Origin: Anaerolineae bacterium
GTDB lineage: Bacteria > Chloroflexota > Anaerolineae > DRVO01
Reading direction: 5' to 3'
Assembly: GCA_012719195.1 (NCBI GenBank)
Contig: JAAYAV010000387.1
Location: 1-6,581, forward strand
Length of the DNA: 6,581 nt
Shown here piece after piece: positions 1-6,083 of the stretch. Each line of letters starts with the position of its first letter. Position 1 is the first letter of the stretch. The notes below the pieces were generated by a model. That model was not told where the DNA came from. It did no database searches and worked only from the letters and a program-made list of their open reading frames with translations. The position numbers and the translations under genes were made by a program.

Positions 1-584
1 CGGGTAGCGTCCGTCTCGATGGTGGTGGGGCCGACGGCGTTGACGGTGATGCCGAACTGCGCCAGCTCCAGGGCCATGGTGCGCGTGAGCTGGATGAGGC
101 CGCCCTTGGCGGTGCAATAGTGGACACGGTCCCACTGGGCCTGTATTGAGGAGATGGAGGCGACGCTGACGATGCGGCCGCCGCCCGCCTCGCGCATCCG
201 GCGCGCTGCCGTCTGGGAGCAGAGGAACACACCCTTGAGGTTCAGGTCCAGGCAGTCGTCCCACAACTCCTCGGTGATGTCGAAGAAGGACGCGGCTTGG
301 AGCTTACCGCCGGCGTTGTTGACCAGGATGTCCAGCCCGCCCCAGTGATCGGCGACGGCGGCGATGGTGGCGTCCACCTCCGCCTTGCGGGTGACGTCGC
401 ACTGCCAGGCGTGGGCCCGGCCGCCGCCTGCCTCGATAGCGGCCACAACCTTCTCGGCCTCGTCGGGGCGGGAACGGTAGATCACCGCCACCCGCGCCCC
501 CTCGGCCGCCAGCCGTTCCGCGATGCCGCGCCCGATGCCCCGTGAGCCGCCGGTGACTATGGCCGTCTTGCCTTCCAGTCGCAC
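1..584 (-). CDS. Short-chain dehydrogenase/reductase (SDR), 3' end outside the window
   Basis: NAD(P)-dependent oxidoreductase of the classical SDR family, probably cytoplasmic, interconverting an alcohol and a ketone. 194 residues are visible; about 50-60 more are expected, since classical SDRs are about 250 long. In order: the dinucleotide-binding TGGSRGIG at residues 11-18; a basic pair of Arg at 37 and 39 just after the second strand, which suggests NADP(H) preference; the acidic CDV at 62-64; the NNAG structural motif at 89-92; and the catalytic set Asn115, Ser143, Tyr156 and Lys160 (YCTAK). The segment after the active site reads NAVGPTTIETD, a variant of the usual PG-x-I-x-T. The start is GTG at 584, chosen because a perfect AAGGAGG lies six bases upstream and the family's N-terminal RLEGKTAIVTGG follows at once. 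No in-frame ATG gives a better start. The substrate cannot be told; FabG-like, glucose 1-dehydrogenase-like and gluconate 5-dehydrogenase-like relatives all share these motifs. The family call is firm. Confidence 0.95.
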   Translation of the reverse strand, partial: MRLEGKTAIVTGGSRGIGRGIAERLAAEGARVAVIYRSRPDEAEKVVAAIEAGGGRAHAWQCDVTRKAEVDATIAAVADHWGGLDILVNNAGGKLQAASFFDITEELWDDCLDLNLKGVFLCSQTAARRMREAGGGRIVSVASISSIQAQWDRVHYCTAKGGLIQLTRTMALELAQFGITVNAVGPTTIETDAT

Positions 585-590
585 TCGATG

Positions 591-597
591 CCTCCTT
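591..597 (-). promoter_or_regulatory. Ribosome binding site of the SDR gene
   Basis: On the minus strand this reads AAGGAGG, a full match to the anti-Shine-Dalgarno consensus. Six bases separate it from the GTG start at 584. It is what decides the non-ATG start. Confidence 0.85.
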
Positions 598-603
598 GGG
601 GAG

Positions 604-745
604 AGGGGCATTGGCCACAGAGCTCACTGAGGACACGGAGGAAAGGGAAGTAGCTAGGGGAAAGTGATTGGTGGAGATCGACCTCCACTCCCATCCCCCT
701 TATCCATCACCCCTCTGTGTCTCCGTGCCTCGGTGGCCAACCCCT
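604..745. repeat. 142-base nested inverted repeat between the hydrolase and SDR genes
   Basis: The gap between the two genes folds as one long interrupted hairpin on either strand. Outer arm: AGGGG-(CA)-TTGGCCAC at 604-618 pairs with GTGGCCAACCCCT at 733-745. Next: CACGGAG 634-640 with CTCCGTG 721-727. Next: AGGG 656-659 and GTGAT 664-668 with ATCAC CCCT at 706-714. Innermost: GTGGAG 671-676 with CTCCAC 683-688 around a six-base loop. That is about 35 base pairs, all in nested order. The outer arm includes two bases of the hydrolase stop codon. It may act as a bidirectional or rho-independent-like terminator (though no T tract follows), or be a short dispersed repeat. The sequences CACGGAGACACAGAGG and its near-inverse resemble intergenic repeats I have seen in environmental genomes; that resemblance is from memory, not a search. 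Confidence 0.6.
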
Positions 746-1703
746 ACATGGCGGTGAAGCGCAGCGACCTGGTGTCGGCCTCGTTTCCCGTTGCCTGGGT
801 GATGGGGCCGTAGAGCTCCGGCCGGCGGGTGCGCATCCAGCGCAGGCCGGTGCACAGGTCGCGCAGGGAGGCGTCCAGGTCCGCCACGACCAGCTCATCG
901 CGCGCCTTCCACGTCTCCGCGATAACGCGGCCGTAGGGGTCGAGGACCATGGCGTTGCCGGTGCGCACCTCGTCTTCGTCGGGGCCGACGCCGTTGGCGA
1001 AGACGAGGAATAGGCCGTTGTCGTGGGCGCGAGTAGGGAGCCAGCGCATGAGCCACTCCCGCCCCTTGGGCCCGCGGAACTCAGCCTCGATGGCGGCCGG
1101 ATCCTCGTGGCGGCGATCCCAGACGATGCGCTCCACCCGGCCCATGGTGTGCGGGTCCTTGAGGGCGCAGCCGCCGGTCTGATGCGGCGCGAGCAGCACC
1201 TCGGCGCCCTGCAGGGCGGTGATGCGCACATTCTCGCCGATGTTGTTGTCGTAGCAGATGAGCACACCGACGCGGCAGCCGTGGGGGGTGTCGAAGACGG
1301 TGTACTCCGAGCCGGAGGACACGTGGGCGCTGATGAAGGCGTGGATCTTGCGGTGCCGGCGCAGCTGCCCGTCGGGCATGGCGATGACGTAGGTGTTGTA
1401 GACGTTGTCGTCGTCGCCCAACTCGAGCAAGCCCGCCCCCAGCGTGAGACCGTGCTCGCGGGAGAGGGCGAGCAGTGCCTGGGAGGTGGGCCCGGCGAAG
1501 GCCGGCTCCGCCAGGTCGCGGATGTCGGCCCGGGAGAGGTGCCGCAGGTGCCAGTAGCCGGTGATGCAGCACTCGGGGAAGACGAGGATCTCGACGCCTT
1601 GCTGCGCCGCCTGCCGGGTGAAGGTGGTGACCGTGTCGAGGTTGGCCTGCTTGTCGCCGGGGGCGTGCTGGAACTGCACGGCCGCCACGCGTACGTCTCT
1701 CAT
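744..1703 (-). CDS. Carbon-nitrogen hydrolase (nitrilase superfamily)
   Basis: A 319-residue enzyme of the CN-hydrolase fold, which cleaves non-peptide C-N bonds (amide, carbamoyl or nitrile) through a cysteine thioester, normally in the cytoplasm as a dimer or larger oligomer. The Glu-Lys-Cys triad is intact: Glu44 in LVFPECCITGYW, Lys119 in RRHRKIHAF, and Cys150 in VGVLICYDNNIGENVR. Glu133 sits where the helper glutamate is expected. APHQTGG follows the cysteine strand, and the C-terminal part has the usual FANGVG and GNAMVLDPYGRVIAE strands. A segment of roughly 35 residues around residues 185-220 (DRRHEDPAAIEAEFRGPKG) lengthens it beyond the 260-290 typical of omega-amidases and N-carbamoylputrescine amidases. 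The start is ATG at 1703, with GGAG seven bases upstream and the family's RVAAVQ strand directly after. There is no signal peptide. Amidase or carbamoyl hydrolase is likelier than true nitrilase because the cysteine is followed by YD rather than WE. The substrate is unknown. Confidence 0.93.
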   Translation of the reverse strand: MRDVRVAAVQFQHAPGDKQANLDTVTTFTRQAAQQGVEILVFPECCITGYWHLRHLSRADIRDLAEPAFAGPTSQALLALSREHGLTLGAGLLELGDDDNVYNTYVIAMPDGQLRRHRKIHAFISAHVSSGSEYTVFDTPHGCRVGVLICYDNNIGENVRITALQGAEVLLAPHQTGGCALKDPHTMGRVERIVWDRRHEDPAAIEAEFRGPKGREWLMRWLPTRAHDNGLFLVFANGVGPDEDEVRTGNAMVLDPYGRVIAETWKARDELVVADLDASLRDLCTGLRWMRTRRPELYGPITQATGNEADTRSLRFTAM

Positions 1704-1710
1704 GGTCTGG

Positions 1711-1714
1711 CTCC
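1711..1714 (-). promoter_or_regulatory. Ribosome binding site of the hydrolase gene
   Basis: GGAG on the minus strand (within GGCGGAGCC), seven bases before the ATG at 1703. It favours this start over the in-frame TTG at 1751. Confidence 0.65.
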
Positions 1715-1728
1715 GCCTACTGGTTTGG

Positions 1729-1743
1729 GGCGCCGCCGGCGCC
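1729..1743. repeat. GGCGCC-GCC-GGCGCC inverted repeat in the hydrolase leader
   Basis: Two copies of the self-complementary hexamer GGCGCC are separated by three bases, about 25-40 bases before the hydrolase start. They can pair as a six-base stem. In GC-rich DNA this can occur by chance. If transcribed it would lie in the 5' untranslated leader. Confidence 0.4.
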
Positions 1744-1750
1744 GGGTTCA

Positions 1751-1779
1751 AGCTTAGCGCAGAACGCCCCGCCGGTCAC
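1751..1779 (-). promoter_or_regulatory. Weak sigma-70-like promoter candidate for the hydrolase gene
   Basis: On the minus strand GTGACC (four of six to TTGACA) and TAAGCT (three of six to TATAAT) are spaced exactly 17 bases apart, ending about 48 bases before the ATG. The gene needs its own promoter because about 600 bases separate it from the upstream operon. The match itself is weak and could be chance. Confidence 0.2.
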
Positions 1780-1838
1780 GGGGTGAGGTGCGCGAGTGCG
1801 GCGGGCAGCGAGCCGCCGGTGGACGGGCGCGGGCCGTG

Positions 1839-1870
1839 CACCCCCGTGGGTGTCGGAGGGCTTCCTCCGA
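1839..1870. repeat. Two abutting stem-loops
   Basis: First: CACCC 1839-1843 pairs with GGGTG 1848-1852 around CCGT. Second, starting at the very next base: TCGGAGG 1853-1859 pairs with CCTCCGA 1864-1870 around GCTT. Both stems are perfect with four-base loops. Adjacent perfect hairpins with no spacer are unlikely by chance and fit a repeat-element or RNA-structure module. Confidence 0.6.
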
Positions 1871-1881
1871 TGGCGGGCGGT

Positions 1882-1903
1882 AGATTCCTCGCTGCGCTCG
1901 GAA
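1882..1903 (-). repeat. TTCCGAGCGCAGCGAGGAA motif, probable dispersed intergenic repeat
   Basis: The minus strand reads TTCCGAGCGCAGCGAGGAA followed by TCT. The ends TTCC/GGAA pair around an 11-base quasi-palindromic core. From memory, this motif and its preceding TGTCGTTCC/TGTCATTCC recur in intergenic DNA of several environmental phyla, and are often mis-annotated as peptides like FRAQRGI or SERSEES. It lies 14 bases from the paired stem-loops at 1839-1870, which would follow it on the same strand and may belong to the same element. Confidence 0.6.
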
Positions 1904-2032
1904 CGACAAGGGAGTGTGGGAGTGACAAGAGGGCGCGAAGGGACGAGGGGAGTAGGCGTTTTCTCCAACTAAGTCGGGATCGGTGGGCCGTTTCACTGAC
2001 TGACCTAACCCCCTGCTCGCCTGGCTGCTCCT

Positions 2033-2049
2033 CTTCCCTACGCGGGAAG
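2033..2049. repeat. Stem-loop CTTCCC-TACGC-GGGAAG
   Basis: Perfect six-base stem (2033-2038 with 2044-2049) with a five-base loop. A closely similar hairpin follows at 2100-2120 in the same orientation, which suggests a tandem copy. Confidence 0.5.
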
Positions 2050-2099
2050 GGGGAACCGGAAAGTGCCTCTCCCGCACTCGGACGCGATTCTGGACCTCC

Positions 2100-2120
2100 C
2101 CCTTCCCCATTACGGAAGGG
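2100..2120. repeat. Stem-loop CCCTTCC-(7)-GGAAGGG
   Basis: Perfect seven-base stem (2100-2106 with 2114-2120) around CCATTAC. It shares the CTTCCC...AC...GGAAG layout with the hairpin at 2033-2049, about 69 bases away. Confidence 0.55.
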
Positions 2121-2125
2121 CGACA

Positions 2126-2147
2126 GCGAGTCGGTCTGCCGACTCGC
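2126..2147. repeat. Perfect nine-base stem-loop GCGAGTCGG-TCTG-CCGACTCGC
   Basis: The arms 2126-2134 and 2139-2147 are exact reverse complements around a TCTG loop. This is the strongest simple hairpin in the window. It could be an RNA structure, a protein-binding palindrome or part of a repeat element. It is not next to any gene start and lacks a T tract, so I give it no regulatory role. Confidence 0.65.
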
Positions 2148-2152
2148 GAGCG

Positions 2153-2175
2153 GTGGTTGCGCTCCGCGAAACCAC
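2153..2175. repeat. Stem-loop GTGGTT-(11)-AACCAC with inner GCG/CGC
   Basis: Six-base outer stem (2153-2158 with 2170-2175), with a possible inner GCG-CTC-CGC pairing in the 11-base loop. It starts six bases after the hairpin at 2126-2147, so the two form a pair. Confidence 0.45.
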
Positions 2176-2251
2176 GAGGGGAGTTGGGTTGGCCCTGCAG
2201 GCACCCGTAATGGACTCTGTGCGACGTTCAATCGGAGCACGTGGCGGAGTA

Positions 2252-2278
2252 GGGGCGGACCCATCCTGGATCCGCCCC
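2252..2278 (-). terminator. Candidate transcription terminator of the large lyase-like gene
   Basis: Downstream of the TAG at 2303-2305, GGGGCGGA (2252-2259) pairs with TCCGCCCC (2271-2278) around 11 bases, with a possible further CC/GG pairing inside. The stem begins 24 bases after the stop codon, the usual place for a terminator. On the minus strand it is followed by TACTCCGCC, not a T tract, so it is not a canonical intrinsic terminator. It may stabilise the 3' end or work with another factor. Confidence 0.5.
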
Positions 2279-2302
2279 CGGACACGTAGCATTCGGCGCG
2301 TT

Positions 2303-5300
2303 CTACTGCTTCCAGGCCCGCAGGCTGCCGCCCGGGCGGGCCCCCACTACCAGACCCTCGCCGGCCAGCAAGACCGCCGGGCGCACATCGCCGCCCAGAT
2401 CCGCCGTCCGCGTGATCTGGCCGGCGCCGTCCAGCACCGTCAAAACGCCGCCATCAGCCAAGACCACCACGCTGGCGCCCTCGGCCCACAGATAGTGCGG
2501 GGTGTCCGACAGGCGCGCCCGCCAGCGAACGCTCCCGTCCGTCGCGACGGCGTAGACGCTGTTGTTGGCACTTGCCACCAGCAACTCCGCTTCCCCGCCC
2601 ACCAGGCCTGTGATCCGGTCGCCCGTGCGAAGCACGAACGCCACTTCGGCACGTCTGTCCGGGCCCTGCTCCTGGGGCGGACGCACCACTTGCACCGTGC
2701 CGTCGACGCAGCCGAAGGCCACCAAGCGCTGGCCCGACCCGTCGGCGACGGTGGCCACTGCCGAGGCGCCGGGGCCATAGACAGTGTTGTGCTGCCACTT
2801 CTGCTTGCCGTCTGCGCCGACGCCGGACCACCAGTAGTACTCCGTGCCCGCCACCAACTCCAGGGCGCCGTCGCCGTCCACGTCGGCCACCGCGCCGGCA
2901 GTGCTGGCGTGAACGCTTTCGAACTTCCACAGGAACTGGCCGCGATAGTCGAGGGCGTAGTAGTGCCAGTTCTCCGCGCCCACGATCACCTCATCGCGAC
3001 CGTCGGAGTTGAGATCGCCGCGCAGGAGCACGCGGACGATGCCGTCCCGTTTGTAGTAGGGCACGCGGAATTGCCAGAGACGATCGCCCTTGAGGCCCAG
3101 CGCCGTCACGAGGCCAGCGCCGCTGCCGACGATCAGTGCCGTGCCGTCCGCTCCAAAGCCGGCGCTGCCGACGGCGGTGACCTTTCCGTCCACGTGGGTC
3201 GTCCAGAGCACGCGGCCGTCAGCAGTGAGGAGACGCACGGCCCCATCGGCATCGCCGGAGAGCACTTGCTCGCCTTCCGTGGTGGCGACGGCTGCCAGGG
3301 CGGTGCACTCGCCGCCGCCGGTCACCGTCCACAACGCCGCCTGCGTCGGTCGTTCCGACTCGGCAGCCACCGGTTCCGCGGGCACGGCCATCGCCCACAT
3401 GGCGTCTAGAGCCAGCGTCAGGGCGGGCGAGACGAGGTCGTCGGTGCAGAGGAAGGTGAGGACATGCCGACCCTCGGGCACACTGAAGCTGATGCCCCCC
3501 TCCACCTCTCGAACGGGTCGCTCAACACCGTTCACCATCACTCCCGCCACCGCGGGCAGGTCGACGGTGAGCAGCGTGGCGTAGTCGGCAAGAGCCACGG
3601 CCTCCATCTGCTGCAGGTCCACCTCCAGGCTCAGCGGCCGGTCCGCGCGGACGGAGAGGCCCTCACACTGCAGGGTGGAGCCGTTGGCGAAGGCGAAGCC
3701 CATCTCGCCCACCCACCAGGCCTCGGCATCGGTACCGATTTCTGCCGAGGCTTCGCCCGACAGATGCACGCCCAACCACGACAGGCCTTCCTCGTCCCGC
3801 AACAGGACCGACCCGGACCCGAGGCGCCGCATCTCCGGCAGTGGTTCTCCTGCCAGGCGCGGCCGCAGTAGGTTGAGGATGGTCACCGACTCGCCGGTTG
3901 CCAACCGGGCGTTGCGATTCTGCTGCAGCACCCGCACCAGCGGCTCGGCATGGGTGTAGGGCTTCCAGTTGGACGAGGTCAGCTCGTCGACCTTCAGCGA
4001 CAGGGCGGCGCCGTCAGCGTTGGCGATGTCCAGCCGGCGATCCTGCTGAGCCACGGTGAGGGTCGAGCCCTGCGAGCTCACTTCGCCCAGGACCTGCCAG
4101 AGGGCGCGGAAGTCGTAGTCACCCTCAGAACGGGCCCGCATGACGTCGGCCACCAGGAAGCAGCGGCCCTTGCGCCAGAGCACATTCCGCTCCCAGTCGC
4201 AGCCGGCGTAATCTCGCACGGCTGTGCGAGAGAAGCCCGTGGCGGACAGGTCGGCCACCAGGTCGCACTCGGTGAAGGGACGGATCTCGGTGGTGAGGCC
4301 GTCCCGCAGCGGCAGGACGCCGTTGTGGAAGTTGGGGGTGGAGCAGTAGTAGTCGCAGTCGGCCAGCCAGATACGGCCGAGGGCGGTGAGGCGGATGAAC
4401 GAGTTGCCGTCGTAGTGCTTGTGCCCGCCGGTGCTGATGCCGTCCAGCAGTAGGTACTCGTCGTCCTCGCTGAGGCCGCCGCGGAAGGCGAGTTTGTCGA
4501 AGGAGCGCTCAATGGGCAGGACGTCCGGCCCGCCGGTGGAGAGGAAGAAGCGACGATCCATGGGTATCTTGCGGATGCCGATGGCGTCGCGCGGCTCGAC
4601 CGGTTCGACCCCGGAATTGTGCCCGCCGATGGGGCCGACTCCGATAACGCGCGGCTCCTTCTTGGCCCGCGCCGGCGCCCACTGGTAGCGTCCATCGCCG
4701 CCGCGCCGCCGCTCGTGCAGAGCGAGAGACCCCGGATGCTCGGCCACCCACTGGTAGCGCCCGTCTCCATAGTACCAGGCGGCCATCGTGAGCAGCGGCC
4801 ACTCCGACTCCCAGCCGAAGGGATCGCGGGTGTCGCCGTAGGAAGACTGGTAGCCGAGGTTGTCCAGCGATGCCAGCGCCAGCTCCACGCCGCGGCGCAG
4901 GTTTCCGCTGGCGAGATACTCCAGGTGCGGCCGGGCCAGGGCGTACTTGGCCATGTGGTAGAGGGTGATCCATTGGTAACCGTTGCTGTCTTCTACCGGC
5001 CGCCAGCCCTGCGCCTGCGGCACGAAGCACTCGTCGGCGATGAACAGCCAGTCGTCGGCCTGATGCAGGTCGTAGTACTTACCGTAGTACTGGGCGGCCA
5101 GCATGAGGCCCAGAGCGGCGAAGGTGGTGTGGTTATGCCGCACCTTCCGGTCGCGCACGGCGGCGTCGGCGTGGGGGATGCAGTCGACGATGAACTGGGC
5201 GTAGACGCGCGTTATGTGCAGTCGGTCCTCATCGGTGAAGACGGGCGCCTCTTCCACCAGGTCCCAGGCGGGCATCATCTTGTGCAGGCGGAAGTCGGCG

Positions 5301-6079
5301 TCCATACCCCAGGCGCCGCCGTACTGCTCGCGGCCGCTCTGGAAGTCCTCATACATGAGGTAGGCCAGGCGCTTGAAGAGCTCGGCCCAGCCCTCCTTGC
5401 CGCTGAGGTAGTACATGAAGCCGGCATGGCCCAGCGGCTCGGTGATGCCGCCGTGAGCCGAGGTCTCCAGCATTCTGTGGGCCTCGGCCATCTGCTGCCC
5501 GACGTACTCCTCGTTCGGCTCGAGGCCCAGGTCGGGGACCCGCTCCAGTACCTCCGGCCCGAGGGCGATGTCGAGCAACTGCGGCACAAAGATGCCCTCG
5601 CCGTCCAGCTCGAGAGCGTGCACCAACCGGTTGGCCGCCTCGGTAACGCCGCCGATGTCGCTGCCGCCCACCAGGATGGCGTTCAGGCCGCAGCCCCAGG
5701 GATCGTGGACGGTGCGCAGGACGTGTCCGCCCCGGCCGGGGTAGAAGCGGTCGGCGAAGACGTAGTGTTTGGCGTACAGGGGCGCCAGATAGGGGTTGTC
5801 GACCAGGTTGCCCAGAACGATCAGGTTGCCGTCCGGGGGCTCCCACGGATCCAGGTCGGCATCGGTGTAGACGGGCAACTCGGACCCGTCCAGCTCGCGG
5901 ATGGCAGCGGCGATCTTGGCTGCCTGGGCCTGGTAGGCGGGCGTGTTGGGTGTGACGATGGCCGCCAGGGCGGTGCTCTGGTGGCTGATCACCGTCTCCC
6001 GGTAGAGAGGCTTGGCGACATCTATGTCTTCCCAGGTGTGGTAGTGAACGTGCTCCGTCTCTTCGTCGTGTTCATGCAT
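2303..6079 (-). CDS. Heparinase II/III-like multidomain protein with C-terminal FG-GAP/PQQ-like propeller
   Basis: 1258 residues. Residues 1-20 are acidic and His-rich. Residues 28-160 form an alpha/beta domain with the pattern IVTPNTPAY, LIVLGN, YPGRGGHVLRTV and ILVGGSDIGGV, resembling the domains that precede catalytic regions in large glycan-active enzymes. Residues 190-450 are alpha-helical with many aromatic residues, like an (alpha/alpha) toroid, and include RHNHTTF (Asn316, His317) and EDSNGYQW (Tyr368). Residues 480-740 are beta-rich with GGHKHYDGNSF at 551-561, the best-known signature of heparinase II/III-like lyase C-terminal domains. Residues 800-880 are a further beta region. Residues 915-1258 are a beta-propeller-like repeat region with LWTTHVDGKVTAV-type blades and two calcium-type loops at 1022-1030 (DLNSDGRDE) and 1066-1074 (DVDGDGALE). 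The ATG at 6079 is the only usable start, because an in-frame TGA lies at 6104-6106 and there is no alternative start between them. There is no signal peptide or membrane segment. Likely role: uronate-containing polysaccharide lyase or binding protein. Substrate and activity are unproven. Confidence 0.8.
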   Translation of the reverse strand: MHEHDEETEHVHYHTWEDIDVAKPLYRETVISHQSTALAAIVTPNTPAYQAQAAKIAAAIRELDGSELPVYTDADLDPWEPPDGNLIVLGNLVDNPYLAPLYAKHYVFADRFYPGRGGHVLRTVHDPWGCGLNAILVGGSDIGGVTEAANRLVHALELDGEGIFVPQLLDIALGPEVLERVPDLGLEPNEEYVGQQMAEAHRMLETSAHGGITEPLGHAGFMYYLSGKEGWAELFKRLAYLMYEDFQSGREQYGGAWGMDADFRLHKMMPAWDLVEEAPVFTDEDRLHITRVYAQFIVDCIPHADAAVRDRKVRHNHTTFAALGLMLAAQYYGKYYDLHQADDWLFIADECFVPQAQGWRPVEDSNGYQWITLYHMAKYALARPHLEYLASGNLRRGVELALASLDNLGYQSSYGDTRDPFGWESEWPLLTMAAWYYGDGRYQWVAEHPGSLALHERRRGGDGRYQWAPARAKKEPRVIGVGPIGGHNSGVEPVEPRDAIGIRKIPMDRRFFLSTGGPDVLPIERSFDKLAFRGGLSEDDEYLLLDGISTGGHKHYDGNSFIRLTALGRIWLADCDYYCSTPNFHNGVLPLRDGLTTEIRPFTECDLVADLSATGFSRTAVRDYAGCDWERNVLWRKGRCFLVADVMRARSEGDYDFRALWQVLGEVSSQGSTLTVAQQDRRLDIANADGAALSLKVDELTSSNWKPYTHAEPLVRVLQQNRNARLATGESVTILNLLRPRLAGEPLPEMRRLGSGSVLLRDEEGLSWLGVHLSGEASAEIGTDAEAWWVGEMGFAFANGSTLQCEGLSVRADRPLSLEVDLQQMEAVALADYATLLTVDLPAVAGVMVNGVERPVREVEGGISFSVPEGRHVLTFLCTDDLVSPALTLALDAMWAMAVPAEPVAAESERPTQAALWTVTGGGECTALAAVATTEGEQVLSGDADGAVRLLTADGRVLWTTHVDGKVTAVGSAGFGADGTALIVGSGAGLVTALGLKGDRLWQFRVPYYKRDGIVRVLLRGDLNSDGRDEVIVGAENWHYYALDYRGQFLWKFESVHASTAGAVADVDGDGALELVAGTEYYWWSGVGADGKQKWQHNTVYGPGASAVATVADGSGQRLVAFGCVDGTVQVVRPPQEQGPDRRAEVAFVLRTGDRITGLVGGEAELLVASANNSVYAVATDGSVRWRARLSDTPHYLWAEGASVVVLADGGVLTVLDGAGQITRTADLGGDVRPAVLLAGEGLVVGARPGGSLRAWKQ
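4678..4759 (-). repeat. Internal duplication of the GDGRYQW segment
   Basis: The 13-mer CCCACTGGTAGCG occurs at 4678-4690 and again at 4747-4759, exactly 69 bases (23 codons) apart, so the frame is kept. In the protein, GDGRYQW is at residues 438-444 and 461-467. Flanking codons differ (TAC versus GGC before it, GTG versus GCG after it), so it is either an old local duplication or convergent sequence at a helix-linker boundary. Confidence 0.6.
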
Positions 6080-6083
6080 GGCG

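Larger units (their letters stand above)
1704..2302. other. 600-base non-coding gap rich in stem-loops
   Basis: There is no credible gene between the stop of the large lyase-like gene and the start of the hydrolase. Open frames here give Pro/Arg/Ser-rich, low-complexity translations without family motifs. The stretch instead carries a series of inverted repeats (listed separately: 1839-1852, 1853-1870, 1885-1903, 2033-2049, 2100-2120, 2126-2147, 2153-2175, 2252-2278), together covering about a quarter of it. The part at 1905-2030 shows no clear structure or gene; it contains short purine-rich near-repeats (GACAAGGGAGT and GTGACAAGAGG). The whole has the look of an island of dispersed intergenic repeats rather than a decayed gene. 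Confidence 0.7.

Noticed and set aside
744..1751. Hydrolase start at the TTG at 1751
   Set aside because: It would add 16 Pro/Ala/Ser-rich residues with no family match and no good ribosome binding site. The ATG at 1703 has GGAG at the right distance and matches the family N-terminus.
2126..2147. Attachment site or operator
   Set aside because: The palindrome is perfect but there is no integrase, tRNA or adjacent gene start to support either role, so it is listed only as a repeat.
1839..2175. CRISPR array
   Set aside because: The hairpins differ in sequence and spacing. There is no regular repeat-spacer pattern.
1561..2289. Plus-strand open frame across the 600-base gap
   Set aside because: It overlaps the start of the hydrolase and then runs through the stem-loops. 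The translation is repeat-derived and low complexity, without motifs.
2063..3409. Long plus-strand open frame (448 codons)
   Set aside because: It runs antisense through the propeller part of the large gene and the repeat gap. Its translation is Arg/Ala/His/Gly-rich with no family motif, as expected of a high-GC antisense shadow.
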